NCBI RefSeq assembly: GCF_021151785.1 | Contig: NZ_JAGKWP010000016.1 | Coordinates: 1-30,139, forward strand | Origin: Flavobacterium sp. | GTDB taxonomy: Bacteria; Bacteroidota; Bacteroidia; Flavobacteriales; Flavobacteriaceae | Direction of reading: 5' to 3' | Length of the DNA: 30,139 bases | Part shown: positions 16,652 to 24,070 of the stretch, in pieces | Layout: the number at the start of each line of letters is the position of its first letter | How positions within the stretch are numbered: the first letter of the stretch is position 1 | Made by a program: the position numbers and the translations under genes | Notes under the pieces: model-generated | Database searches by the model: none | Told to the model about the DNA's origin: nothing | What the model saw: only the letters and a program-made list of their open reading frames with translations

Positions 16652-19441
16652 ATGAATACAACGTTTCTAAGTCATATCGCTCAACAATTATTAGAAAAGC
16701 CAACGCATTTATTAGAACAGACTACCGTAGTTCTTCCTAATAAAAGGGCAAAACTTTTTCTAATTGAAGCCTTAAAGCAACAATCAACAACTACTTTTTT
16801 TGCTCCTTCAATTATTAGTATAGAAAGTTTAATTGAAACCATTTCAGGATTGAGAAGCCTAGATGCCATAGAGCTTTTATTTGAATTTTATTCTGTTTAT
16901 TTGCAAACTACTCCTGAAGATAAACAACAAGATTTTGAACGTTTTTCTAATTGGGCTAAAACTTTATTACAAGACTTCAATGAAATTGATCGTTATTTAG
17001 TTGACCCTAATGATATCTTTTCTTATTTATTAGAAATTGAACGAATCAAACATTGGACACCAAATAAAGAGCAACAAACGGTGTTGATTGGACAGCAAAT
17101 TGAATTTTGGAAACAAATGCCAGTCTTTTATCAAGCTTTTACTAATCACTTGCTGCAAAAGAAAATAGGGTATTCTGGTTTGATTTATAAACAAGCGGTT
17201 CAAAATAAGCATCATTTTATTACGCAGTTGGCAAATCAGCAATTTGTTTTTGCTGGTTTCAATGCTCTAAATAAAGCCGAAGAAATCATCATCCAATATT
17301 TATTGGAAGAACAAAAGGCTGAAGTTTATTGGGATATTGATCAAGTGTTCATGAATGACGATTACCATGATGCAGGTTATTTTTTAAGAAGAATTAAAAA
17401 GTCTTGGAAACACTTTCAACAAAGACCATTTAATTGGATTTTCGACGAGTTTTCAAAAGAAAAGAATATCGAGGTTATTAGTACACCCAAATCAATTGGC
17501 CAAGCAAAAATAGCGGGAAAAATTATAGAATCAATAGCAGAACAAACAGCAACACTAGAACAAACAGCCTTAGTACTTAGTGAAGAAAAATTACTTATTC
17601 CGGTTTTGAATGCATTACCAGAAACAGTAAAAAATCTTAATATTACAATGGGGTATTCAAGCGTGAATAATCCAGCTCAAATTCTTATTCATAAGTTGTT
17701 TAAACTTCATGTTAATGCATTTAAACGTAATAACAAACAAGGTATTTTCTACTATAAGGAGGTTCTTGAAATAATTAACAATCCATTAATTGAACCTTTG
17801 ATTCAAGGTTTTGAGATGGTACAAAAAATTAAGAAATCAAACCTTACTTTTATTACAGCTTCTCGTTTAAGAGAATTATATGAAAACGCAAACCAACATA
17901 AAGCTTCTTCTATTTTTGAATTACTCTTCCAAAATTGGGATGTTTCTGTGACTGAAATTTTGTTGAAATTACAGCAAATCAATTTAAAAATAAAAGACTC
18001 TTTGCATAATGATAATGAACAAGATAAAATTACTAAAGCTTTTGTTTACTCGGTATATAAGGTTTTGATTCAAATTGGGAATTACCAAGAAAATTTCGGA
18101 CGAATTACCTCTCTTGAAGGATTGTTTACTATATATAAGCAAGTAATTGATCAAGCAGAGGTGTCTTTTGAAGGCGAGCCTTTAATGGGATTACAAATTA
18201 TGGGTATATTAGAAAGTAGAGTGTTGGATTTTGAAAATGTGATTGTAACTTCACTAAACGAAGGGAAATTACCTGCAGGTAAATCGGCGCAATCCTTTAT
18301 TCCATATGATGTAAAAATAGAAAAGGGGTTGCCTACTTATAAAGAACGAGATGCCATTTTTACCTACCATTTTTACCGATTGTTACAACGTGCTAAAAAT
18401 ATTTATTTACTTTATAACAATTATTCTGAAGGATTAGATGCAGGGGAAAAAAGCCGTTTTTTGACACAATTAGATATTGAACATTTGCCTCAACATACTT
18501 ATAAAAAAGTGGCCTATAATGCTTATTTACCAGATAAAGCCTATCAGCCTATTGAGATTGTAAAAACAGATAAAATTTTATCACGACTAAAAGAGATTGC
18601 TACTGACAAAGGTTTTTCGCCATCTTCTTTAACGAATTATTTACGTAATCCTATTCAGTTTTATTACCAGCGCATTTTAGGAGTTAAGGAAAATGAAGAA
18701 GTGGAAGAAAATGTTGCGGTTAATACATTGGGTACAATTATTCACGAAGTTTTGGAAAAAATGTACACACCTTTTATTGGGTCAACTGCCCCAATTTCTG
18801 TTGATGATATAAATCAAATGATGACACAAATTGAGGATTTTACAAAAGAAAAGTTTATAGAGATTTACAAAGAAGGCGAAATAAATAAAGGTAAAAATCT
18901 AATTGCTTTTGAAGTAGCTAAACGTAATATACAAAATTTTTTAGTCCTTGAGAAAGCTTCTATTGAAGCGGGTGATGAACTTTTTATTCTGTCGTTAGAA
19001 GCTAGTCATGAAACGGTTATTACGCATGAAAATTTACCTTATCCAGTAAAAATCGCTGGTAAAGTGGATCGTATTGAACGACGAAATAATTCTGTTCGTA
19101 TTATCGATTATAAAACAGGAAAGGTTGTGGCTAATAATTTAAAAATCAACACTTTTGAAGGTTTGTCTCTTGATTTAAAACACGATAAGATTATTCAATT
19201 ACTGTGCTATGCACTGATGTATGACAATAAACCATTACTAAACGATCCAATTGAGGTGGGAATTATTTCGTTTAAAAATATGAGAGCAGGTTTTATGCCC
19301 TTCGGATTTGGAAAGGGCAGAGGTGTAGTTTCACAAACCACAATAACTAAAGAAATTTTACAGCAATTTAAAGAAGAGTTAGTTGTCTTAATAGCCGAAA
19401 TATTGAATGATCAATTATCGTTTAAAGAAAAACTACAATAG
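16652..19441 (+). CDS. AddB-like PD-(D/E)XK nuclease subunit
   Basis: A 929-residue protein like the AddB partner of AddAB recombination nucleases. The N-terminal helicase-like part has VLPNKRAKLFL where a Walker A would be, so it should not hydrolyse ATP, as is usual for AddB. The nuclease near the C-terminus shows SPSSLTNYLRNPIQFYY, NTLGTIIHEVLEKMY, KVDRIERR, RIIDYKTGKV and QLLCYALMY, giving His, Asp, Asp-x-Lys and Gln catalytic positions. The Cys that begins the iron-sulfur site in Bacillus-type AddB (Y..CP..F) is Asn here, and no C-terminal cysteine cluster is present, so no Fe-S cluster is expected. The start at 16652 is used because an in-frame ATG at 16607 would require translating the terminator. 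TATATTTA (16640-16647) is a possible weak -7 box that would make the mRNA nearly leaderless. Confidence 0.85.
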   Translation: MNTTFLSHIAQQLLEKPTHLLEQTTVVLPNKRAKLFLIEALKQQSTTTFFAPSIISIESLIETISGLRSLDAIELLFEFYSVYLQTTPEDKQQDFERFSNWAKTLLQDFNEIDRYLVDPNDIFSYLLEIERIKHWTPNKEQQTVLIGQQIEFWKQMPVFYQAFTNHLLQKKIGYSGLIYKQAVQNKHHFITQLANQQFVFAGFNALNKAEEIIIQYLLEEQKAEVYWDIDQVFMNDDYHDAGYFLRRIKKSWKHFQQRPFNWIFDEFSKEKNIEVISTPKSIGQAKIAGKIIESIAEQTATLEQTALVLSEEKLLIPVLNALPETVKNLNITMGYSSVNNPAQILIHKLFKLHVNAFKRNNKQGIFYYKEVLEIINNPLIEPLIQGFEMVQKIKKSNLTFITASRLRELYENANQHKASSIFELLFQNWDVSVTEILLKLQQINLKIKDSLHNDNEQDKITKAFVYSVYKVLIQIGNYQENFGRITSLEGLFTIYKQVIDQAEVSFEGEPLMGLQIMGILESRVLDFENVIVTSLNEGKLPAGKSAQSFIPYDVKIEKGLPTYKERDAIFTYHFYRLLQRAKNIYLLYNNYSEGLDAGEKSRFLTQLDIEHLPQHTYKKVAYNAYLPDKAYQPIEIVKTDKILSRLKEIATDKGFSPSSLTNYLRNPIQFYYQRILGVKENEEVEENVAVNTLGTIIHEVLEKMYTPFIGSTAPISVDDINQMMTQIEDFTKEKFIEIYKEGEINKGKNLIAFEVAKRNIQNFLVLEKASIEAGDELFILSLEASHETVITHENLPYPVKIAGKVDRIERRNNSVRIIDYKTGKVVANNLKINTFEGLSLDLKHDKIIQLLCYALMYDNKPLLNDPIEVGIISFKNMRAGFMPFGFGKGRGVVSQTTITKEILQQFKEELVVLIAEILNDQLSFKEKLQ

Positions 19442-19443
19442 CA

Positions 19444-20226
19444 TCATATTTTTTTTAAAAAGGCGACAATGGTCTTTTCTAATTCGAGTTTGTTTTCAAG
19501 ATGGCTCATGTGGCCATCATTAAAACTTACTAACTCTACTTGTGTGCCATCGATTTGTTCTTTGTTTTCTTCATAATTAAGAACAGGGTCTTTTTTACCT
19601 AGAATTAAGAGTATAGGGTAAGGAGCAAAATGCAAGATTACTTCTCGATCTTTTCTTAATTTCATTCCTTCTTGGGCTGCAATTATTCCTTGGAGTGGTG
19701 TTTGCAATGCCTCGTTTCTAACCCATTCAATTTCTTCTACTAATCGTTCTCTATTTTCTTCACTGAATAAATTAGCAATAGACATTCTCACGGCTGCTAC
19801 ATAATTTTGCTTCACCGCTTTTATGGCTCTTGTTCGATTAAGGATACGTTCTTCACTATCTGCTCTTGAAGTTGAATTTAGTAAAACCAGAGCTTTCATC
19901 ATATCCGGATACATTTCCGCAAAGGCTAATGCAACATATCCTCCCATGGAGTGTCCAACAAAAACCGCTTTTCTAATTTTTAATTCATGTAAAACATGAT
20001 ATACAGCATCTGCCATGTCTTCCATTGTGTGAACATAACCTAGGCTGTCTGATTGTCCATGGCCTAATAAATCTATACAAATTACACGATTTTTTTTAGT
20101 TAAAACAGGACCTAAATAATTCCACATTGTACTGTTCTCTAAAAAACCATGTAATAAAACAACAACAGTTCCTTTTCCTTGATCTGTATAAGCAATTGTG
20201 GTGTTTTTGTATAGTGTTTTTATCAT
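19444..20226 (-). CDS. Alpha/beta-fold hydrolase
   Basis: A 260-residue cytosolic hydrolase. HGFLENS (residues 26-32) supplies the oxyanion hole. GHSMGG places the nucleophile at S93. The acid is probably the Asp in LGKKDPVLN near residue 213, and the His is in NDGHMSHLE near residue 240. The fold resembles the MhpC/MenH-like group acting on esters or C-C bonds; the substrate cannot be told. It converges with the AddB-like gene, with two bases between the stop codons and no terminator, so the 3' ends of the two transcripts probably overlap. Its promoter ends 4 bases before the ATG, implying a leaderless message. Confidence 0.85.
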   Translation of the reverse strand: MIKTLYKNTTIAYTDQGKGTVVVLLHGFLENSTMWNYLGPVLTKKNRVICIDLLGHGQSDSLGYVHTMEDMADAVYHVLHELKIRKAVFVGHSMGGYVALAFAEMYPDMMKALVLLNSTSRADSEERILNRTRAIKAVKQNYVAAVRMSIANLFSEENRERLVEEIEWVRNEALQTPLQGIIAAQEGMKLRKDREVILHFAPYPILLILGKKDPVLNYEENKEQIDGTQVELVSFNDGHMSHLENKLELEKTIVAFLKKI

Positions 20227-20230
20227 ACGA

Positions 20231-20262
20231 CAAAAGTAAAATTAAGTTTATAAAAAAACAAA
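20231..20262 (-). promoter_or_regulatory. Promoter of the hydrolase gene, leaderless arrangement
   Basis: Minus-strand TTTG (20259-20262), 20 bases, then TACTTTTG (20231-20238). The ATG begins at 20226, so the predicted transcript start is at or within a base or two of the start codon. The TTTG lies in the T-tract of the preceding terminator. Confidence 0.7.
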
Positions 20263-20290
20263 AACGACTCACTCAATTGTAAGTCGTTTT
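20252..20290 (-). terminator. Terminator after the aminopeptidase P gene
   Basis: A 9-bp stem (AAAACGACT at 20261-20269 with AGTCGTTTT at 20282-20290) is followed on the minus strand by a T-rich tail through 20252. It lies 36 bases past the aminopeptidase stop. Confidence 0.8.
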
Positions 20291-20326
20291 TATTGTCAAA
20301 ATAGAATTAATAATTGAAGTTTTAAA

Positions 20327-21619
20327 TTAACTATTCATAATTGATTCAATTTCATCTGCTTCAATCGGAATATTTTTCATCAAATTAAATGGAGTTCCAG
20401 AAGGTTGAATCACTACATCATCTTCTAAACGAATTCCAAATCCTTCTTCTGGTACATAAATTCCAGGTTCAACGGTGAAAACCATATTTGCTTGCATAGG
20501 TTCGTGTAACAAACCATAATCGTGAGTATCCAAACCTAAATGGTGCGAAGTTCCATGCATGAAATATTTTTTATATGCAGGCCAATCTGGGTTTTCATTT
20601 TGTATATCTGCTTGGTCTAACAAGCCTAATTTTAATAGTTCTGAAGTCATAATTTTACCTACTTCAACGTGGTATTCTTTCCAAAGTGTACCAGGAACTA
20701 ACATTTTAGTAGCTTCATTTTTTACGTTTAGTACGGCATTGTAAACGGCTTTTTGACGGTCTGTAAAACGACCTGAAACAGGAATCATACGTGTTAAATC
20801 TGAGGAATAATTTGCATATTCTGCACCAACGTCTAATAAAACTAAATCTCCTGCTTGACAAACTTGATTGTTTTCAATGTAGTGTAATACATTAGCATTT
20901 TTTCCAGAGGCAATAATCGGAGTATATGCAAATCCTTTCGAACGATTACGTAAAAACTCATGCGCTAGTTCAGCCTCAATTTCATATTCTGTAACACCTG
21001 GTTTTACAAAGTTTAGTAATCTTCGAACTCCTTTTTCAGTTATATTACAAGCGGTTTGCATTAAGTCTAACTCAATAGGGTCTTTGATAGAACGTAAACG
21101 TTGTAAAATAGGATTTGATTTTTCTACTTTATGAGCAGGATATTCATTTTTCCACCATTTTATGAAACGATCTTCACGCGTCTCCGTTTCAACTGATGAG
21201 CGATAATGTTCATTTGTATTGATGTACATGGTATCTGCATACATCATTACTTCTTTCAACACTTTTTTAAAATCTTGTAACCAGTACACGGAGCGAATCC
21301 CTGAAACGTCAAAGGCACGTTCTTTAGTAAGTTTTTCTCCTTCCCATATAGCAATATGTTCATTGGTTTCTCTTAAAAAAAGTATTTCTTTCAAATGAGC
21401 GTAAGGCGCATCTGGAAATAATAGCAAAATACTTTCTTCTTGGTCAACTCCTGATAGGTAAAAAATATCTCGGTGTTGTGCAAACGGTAAGGTACTGTCT
21501 GCACTTACGGGGTAAATGTCGTTTGAATTAAACACAGCCACAGCATTAGGCTTCATTTGCGACATGAAGTTTTTTCTGTTCTTGATAAAAAGTTGACTGT
21601 TAATAGGTAAGTATTTCAT
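20327..21619 (-). CDS. Xaa-Pro aminopeptidase (aminopeptidase P family)
   Basis: A 430-residue cytosolic metallopeptidase that removes N-terminal residues preceding proline. The N-terminal creatinase-like domain covers about residues 1-165. The pita-bread catalytic domain carries the five expected metal ligands: two Asp in LLDVGAEYANYSSDLTR, His in HGTSHHLGLDTHD, Glu in FTVEPGIY and Glu in GIRLEDDVV. Length fits bacterial PepP. The start at 21619 (MKYLPINSQ) is preferred to an in-frame ATG at 21643, because the -7 box TATATTTG overlaps the latter and MKYL is the normal family start. It is followed by its own terminator. Prolidase activity is a less likely alternative. Confidence 0.9.
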   Translation of the reverse strand: MKYLPINSQLFIKNRKNFMSQMKPNAVAVFNSNDIYPVSADSTLPFAQHRDIFYLSGVDQEESILLLFPDAPYAHLKEILFLRETNEHIAIWEGEKLTKERAFDVSGIRSVYWLQDFKKVLKEVMMYADTMYINTNEHYRSSVETETREDRFIKWWKNEYPAHKVEKSNPILQRLRSIKDPIELDLMQTACNITEKGVRRLLNFVKPGVTEYEIEAELAHEFLRNRSKGFAYTPIIASGKNANVLHYIENNQVCQAGDLVLLDVGAEYANYSSDLTRMIPVSGRFTDRQKAVYNAVLNVKNEATKMLVPGTLWKEYHVEVGKIMTSELLKLGLLDQADIQNENPDWPAYKKYFMHGTSHHLGLDTHDYGLLHEPMQANMVFTVEPGIYVPEEGFGIRLEDDVVIQPSGTPFNLMKNIPIEADEIESIMNS

Positions 21620-21640
21620 GTTTGTTTGTTTTATAAAATT

Positions 21641-21648
21641 CAAATATA
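21641..21648 (-). promoter_or_regulatory. -7 box for the aminopeptidase P gene
   Basis: The minus strand reads TATATTTG, placing the transcript start near 21637, about 18 bases before the ATG at 21619. No clear TTTG at -33 (TTTC is the nearest). Confidence 0.55.
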
Positions 21649-21693
21649 ATAAGTTCAGTGGAAATGGAAAGTAGCCAAATGGCTTGAATTTGA

Positions 21694-22218
21694 TCAGGTA
21701 ATATTTCTACGAATGCGACTCATATGGCGGGTAGAAATGCCAAGAAAGGAAGCTAAGTAATGGAGAGGAACTTCATTTAATAATTTTGGTTCATTCTCTA
21801 AAAGTTTCAAATAGCGTTCTTCAGGCGTCAAGGCTAACAAATCAATACGGTAATCATCAATCAAACAGATTTGTTTTTCTATTAGTTTAAAATAAAAAGT
21901 TTGGAAAGCGGTGTTGAATTGCATTAAATCTTCAAATTCTTTTCGCGTTACCACCCAAATTTTACAATCATGTAAAGCTTTGATGTTTTTTCTTGAAGGA
22001 GTTTGGTTTAAAAAACTTTTTAATGAGGAAGTAAATGAATTTTTTAAAGATAAATAAGTGGTTTTCTCCTCTCCATTAATGGTAATGGCATGTTGAAGAA
22101 TACCTTCTTCAATGAAACAAAAATAGGCACAAACAGCACCTTGTTTTACAAAAAAATCATTTTTTTTTAGTATAACAGGTTTAAAATGTGATTTTATTTC
22201 CTCAAAAGAAAGATGCAT
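21694..22218 (-). CDS. Crp/Fnr-family transcription regulator
   Basis: A 174-residue regulator. Residues about 8-110 form the cyclic-nucleotide-binding-like jelly roll (FFVKQGAVCAYFCFIEEG is the PGE-like hairpin region). A dimer helix covers about 112-135, and a short C-terminal helix-turn-helix (PLHYLASFLGISTRHMSRIRR) runs to the end. It resembles the many short Bacteroidota Crp/Fnr members. The strict phosphate-binding RxS/T signature for cAMP is not evident, and no FNR cysteine cluster is present, so the effector is unknown. It is slightly shorter than usual (about 190) because the chain ends right after the recognition helix. It has its own promoter and no obvious target site was found nearby. 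Confidence 0.85.
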   Translation of the reverse strand: MHLSFEEIKSHFKPVILKKNDFFVKQGAVCAYFCFIEEGILQHAITINGEEKTTYLSLKNSFTSSLKSFLNQTPSRKNIKALHDCKIWVVTRKEFEDLMQFNTAFQTFYFKLIEKQICLIDDYRIDLLALTPEERYLKLLENEPKLLNEVPLHYLASFLGISTRHMSRIRRNIT

Positions 22219-22243
22219 CTAGTTGATGATTAGACTGAATCAT

Positions 22244-22276
22244 CAAAAATAGAAAGTATGATTTTAAAAATTCAAA
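22244..22276 (-). promoter_or_regulatory. Promoter of the Crp/Fnr-type gene
   Basis: Minus-strand TTTG (22273-22276), 21 bases, TATTTTTG (22244-22251). Predicted start near 22240, leader about 22 bases. Confidence 0.65.
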
Positions 22277-22343
22277 AAACGTTGTTAATTTTTAATAATT
22301 CACCCATTAAGAGGCTTCATTTTGGTTAAAAATTAAAATATCC

Positions 22344-23453
22344 TTATCTAACCAGTGAAAAATGGGATTGATAACTATGCTTGTTATTTTTATCGTCTGT
22401 ATAGTCAATTGTAAACCAATAATCTGTTGAAGGAACAGGCTGATTGTTGTATTGACCATTCCAATAAGATGTTTTGGGATTGAATTGGAATATTAATTTT
22501 CCATATCGATCAAATATTGAAATTTTCGCATTGAAATGAGAAGGTAACCCGATTACGTTCCAAGTGTCGTTAAATCCATCGTTGTTAGGTGTGAAGAAAG
22601 GTGGAAAATTAATAACATGTGCCACAAGTCTAGTTTCTCCACAAAAGTTTTTGTCTCTAACAATAACTTCATATTCTCCAGGTTCTTGAACTGTAAAATA
22701 AGGGGAGTCTTGAAAAGAACCATTGTTTAATGCATATTCATAATCCCCCGAACCATTATAGATAATGACGTGAATGGTTTGTGTTGCTTGAAATGGCTCA
22801 TTAACTAATACACCAGCTATCGGTGCAGATGAGACTGAAATTGTGGTGCTTGTAGTTGTGGAACATCCGCTTGTTAATTGCGTGGCTGTGATAGAATAAT
22901 TTCCTGGTGTGTTTACGGTTAAACTTGGCGTATTGTTGGCAAGAGCCGTACCATCATGAAACCATTCAAAATTATAATTTGTGCTCGAAAGTCCTGTGTT
23001 TATAGTTAATGGTTGGATAAATTGACCAGTTGTAGGATGAACACAAGCAATTTGATCTGTCAAATGAATTGTTGGTTTTGGATAGATCGTTATTTGTAAA
23101 TTTTGAATACTAGTACATCCTTGACTGTTTGTTTCTACTACTTTTAATGTATAATTTCCAGAAGGAGTATTTAACCAATCAATTGTAATAGCATTAGTGG
23201 CAGGAGGAGAAGTCAACGAGATTACGCCTTGAAATTGCGAATTAGTTACCGCCCATTGATACGTTGATCCTGTTGTACCTGTTCCGCCATTTTCACTACC
23301 ATCAACTACATAAGTATGTATGCTGCCCTGACAAATATTTTGTTGCGCATGTGCATAATGGATAGTAAAAATTGAACTAAAAATAACAATAAAGTATTTC
23401 ACTAACTGATGACTAGTTAGTGAAATAGCTTTGTTATTTTTATAGTTTTGCAT
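22344..23453 (-). CDS. Secreted PKD-like protein with T9SS type B sorting domain
   Basis: A 369-residue surface protein. A long N-region (18 residues) precedes a signal peptide ending IHYAHAQ (cleavage before Q37). Residues about 37-130 and 130-210 are Ig/PKD-like domains. The last ~87 residues (FFTPNNDGFNDTWNV, then ISIFDRYGKLIFQF) are the gliding-motility-associated C-terminal domain, the type B signal recognised by the type IX secretion machinery. It should therefore be exported across the outer membrane. It is the third gene of a three-gene operon, 7 bases after the SprB-like gene. Its first domain is clearly related to that of its upstream neighbour: both have N-A-I-x-I-D-W and V-x-E-T-N-S-x-G-C. 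No PorP/SprF-type partner gene is present. A 12-bp inverted repeat lies inside the signal-peptide coding region. Confidence 0.88.
   Translation of the reverse strand: MQNYKNNKAISLTSHQLVKYFIVIFSSIFTIHYAHAQQNICQGSIHTYVVDGSENGGTGTTGSTYQWAVTNSQFQGVISLTSPPATNAITIDWLNTPSGNYTLKVVETNSQGCTSIQNLQITIYPKPTIHLTDQIACVHPTTGQFIQPLTINTGLSSTNYNFEWFHDGTALANNTPSLTVNTPGNYSITATQLTSGCSTTTSTTISVSSAPIAGVLVNEPFQATQTIHVIIYNGSGDYEYALNNGSFQDSPYFTVQEPGEYEVIVRDKNFCGETRLVAHVINFPPFFTPNNDGFNDTWNVIGLPSHFNAKISIFDRYGKLIFQFNPKTSYWNGQYNNQPVPSTDYWFTIDYTDDKNNKHSYQSHFSLVR
23395..23427. repeat. Perfect 12-bp inverted repeat inside a signal-peptide coding region
   Basis: TATTTCACTAAC at 23395-23406 and its exact complement GTTAGTGAAATA at 23416-23427 flank a 9-base loop. 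On the mRNA of the T9SS-tagged protein this forms a hairpin over about codons 9-20. There is no T-tract, so it is not an intrinsic terminator. Confidence 0.7.
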
Positions 23454-23460
23454 TATAAAA

Positions 23461-24039
23461 CTAGTTAAATGTAATAGGAGAAGTAGTTGGTGTGGCAGGT
23501 TGTGGATTCACAGTAGTTGGTGTAGCAATACTTAAACATCCTGTTTGATTTTTAACAATAACCGTGTGGTTACTATTTGCTGCAATGTTAGGGAATGTTG
23601 TTGCTGTTTGCCAAGTAGCCCCATTGTCAATACTGTATTGGTATCCTGTACCTGTTGGACTTGTTACTTCAATAGTAGCTGTTGCTACAGCACATGTTGG
23701 TTGTGTTACGGTTGCAGCTGCAGTTGGAGTTGTAATAATGGAAACCGATACCGTTTGTGGTGTTCCTGGACATCCATTACTGTTCGTTTCAGTTACCGAT
23801 ACGGTATATGTACCCGTTGCAACCCCTGTCCAGTCAATCCCGATTGCATTTGTTCCATTTCCAGTAATAGTTCCAGCGGATGGAGAAACAGACCAAGCAT
23901 AAGACGAACCCGTTGTGTTTGTAACAGAATAAGTAGTAGAAGTACAGCCTTGCCAAATCGTTTGTTGAGCTGTTGAAAAATTAAATCCTAAAAGCAATGT
24001 AGCTATTAAAACTAGTTTCTGAATTAAATTTGTTTTCAT
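23461..24039 (-). CDS. Short secreted PKD/SprB-repeat-like protein without sorting domain
   Basis: A 192-residue protein with a clear signal peptide (ends GFNFSTAQ, cleavage before Q25). An Ig/PKD-like domain (about 25-105) is followed by one SprB-type repeat (VTQPTCAVATATIEVTSP ... VKNQTGC). It stops abruptly at TTSPITFN, just after the proline-rich linker where another repeat or a sorting domain would normally come. No type A or type B T9SS domain is present, so it is either a truncated gene or depends on its neighbours for export. DNA after the stop codon shows no leftover repeat coding. It is the second gene of the operon and related in its first domain to the following protein. Thr-rich composition is typical of these adhesin-like proteins. 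Confidence 0.75.
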   Translation of the reverse strand: MKTNLIQKLVLIATLLLGFNFSTAQQTIWQGCTSTTYSVTNTTGSSYAWSVSPSAGTITGNGTNAIGIDWTGVATGTYTVSVTETNSNGCPGTPQTVSVSIITTPTAAATVTQPTCAVATATIEVTSPTGTGYQYSIDNGATWQTATTFPNIAANSNHTVIVKNQTGCLSIATPTTVNPQPATPTTSPITFN

Positions 24040-24070
24040 ACGGTTGAATTAATTTGAATTGATTAAATAT

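Noticed and set aside
23545..23976. 143-codon reading frame on the plus strand opposite the SprB-like gene
   Set aside because: Cys/Ser/Trp-rich translation typical of the complement of Thr/Gly-rich repeats; no start context and fully antisense to a gene with a clear signal peptide.
22344..24039. The 192- and 369-residue proteins as one frameshifted gene
   Set aside because: The downstream protein has its own start codon and complete signal peptide, and the two first domains are homologous rather than consecutive.
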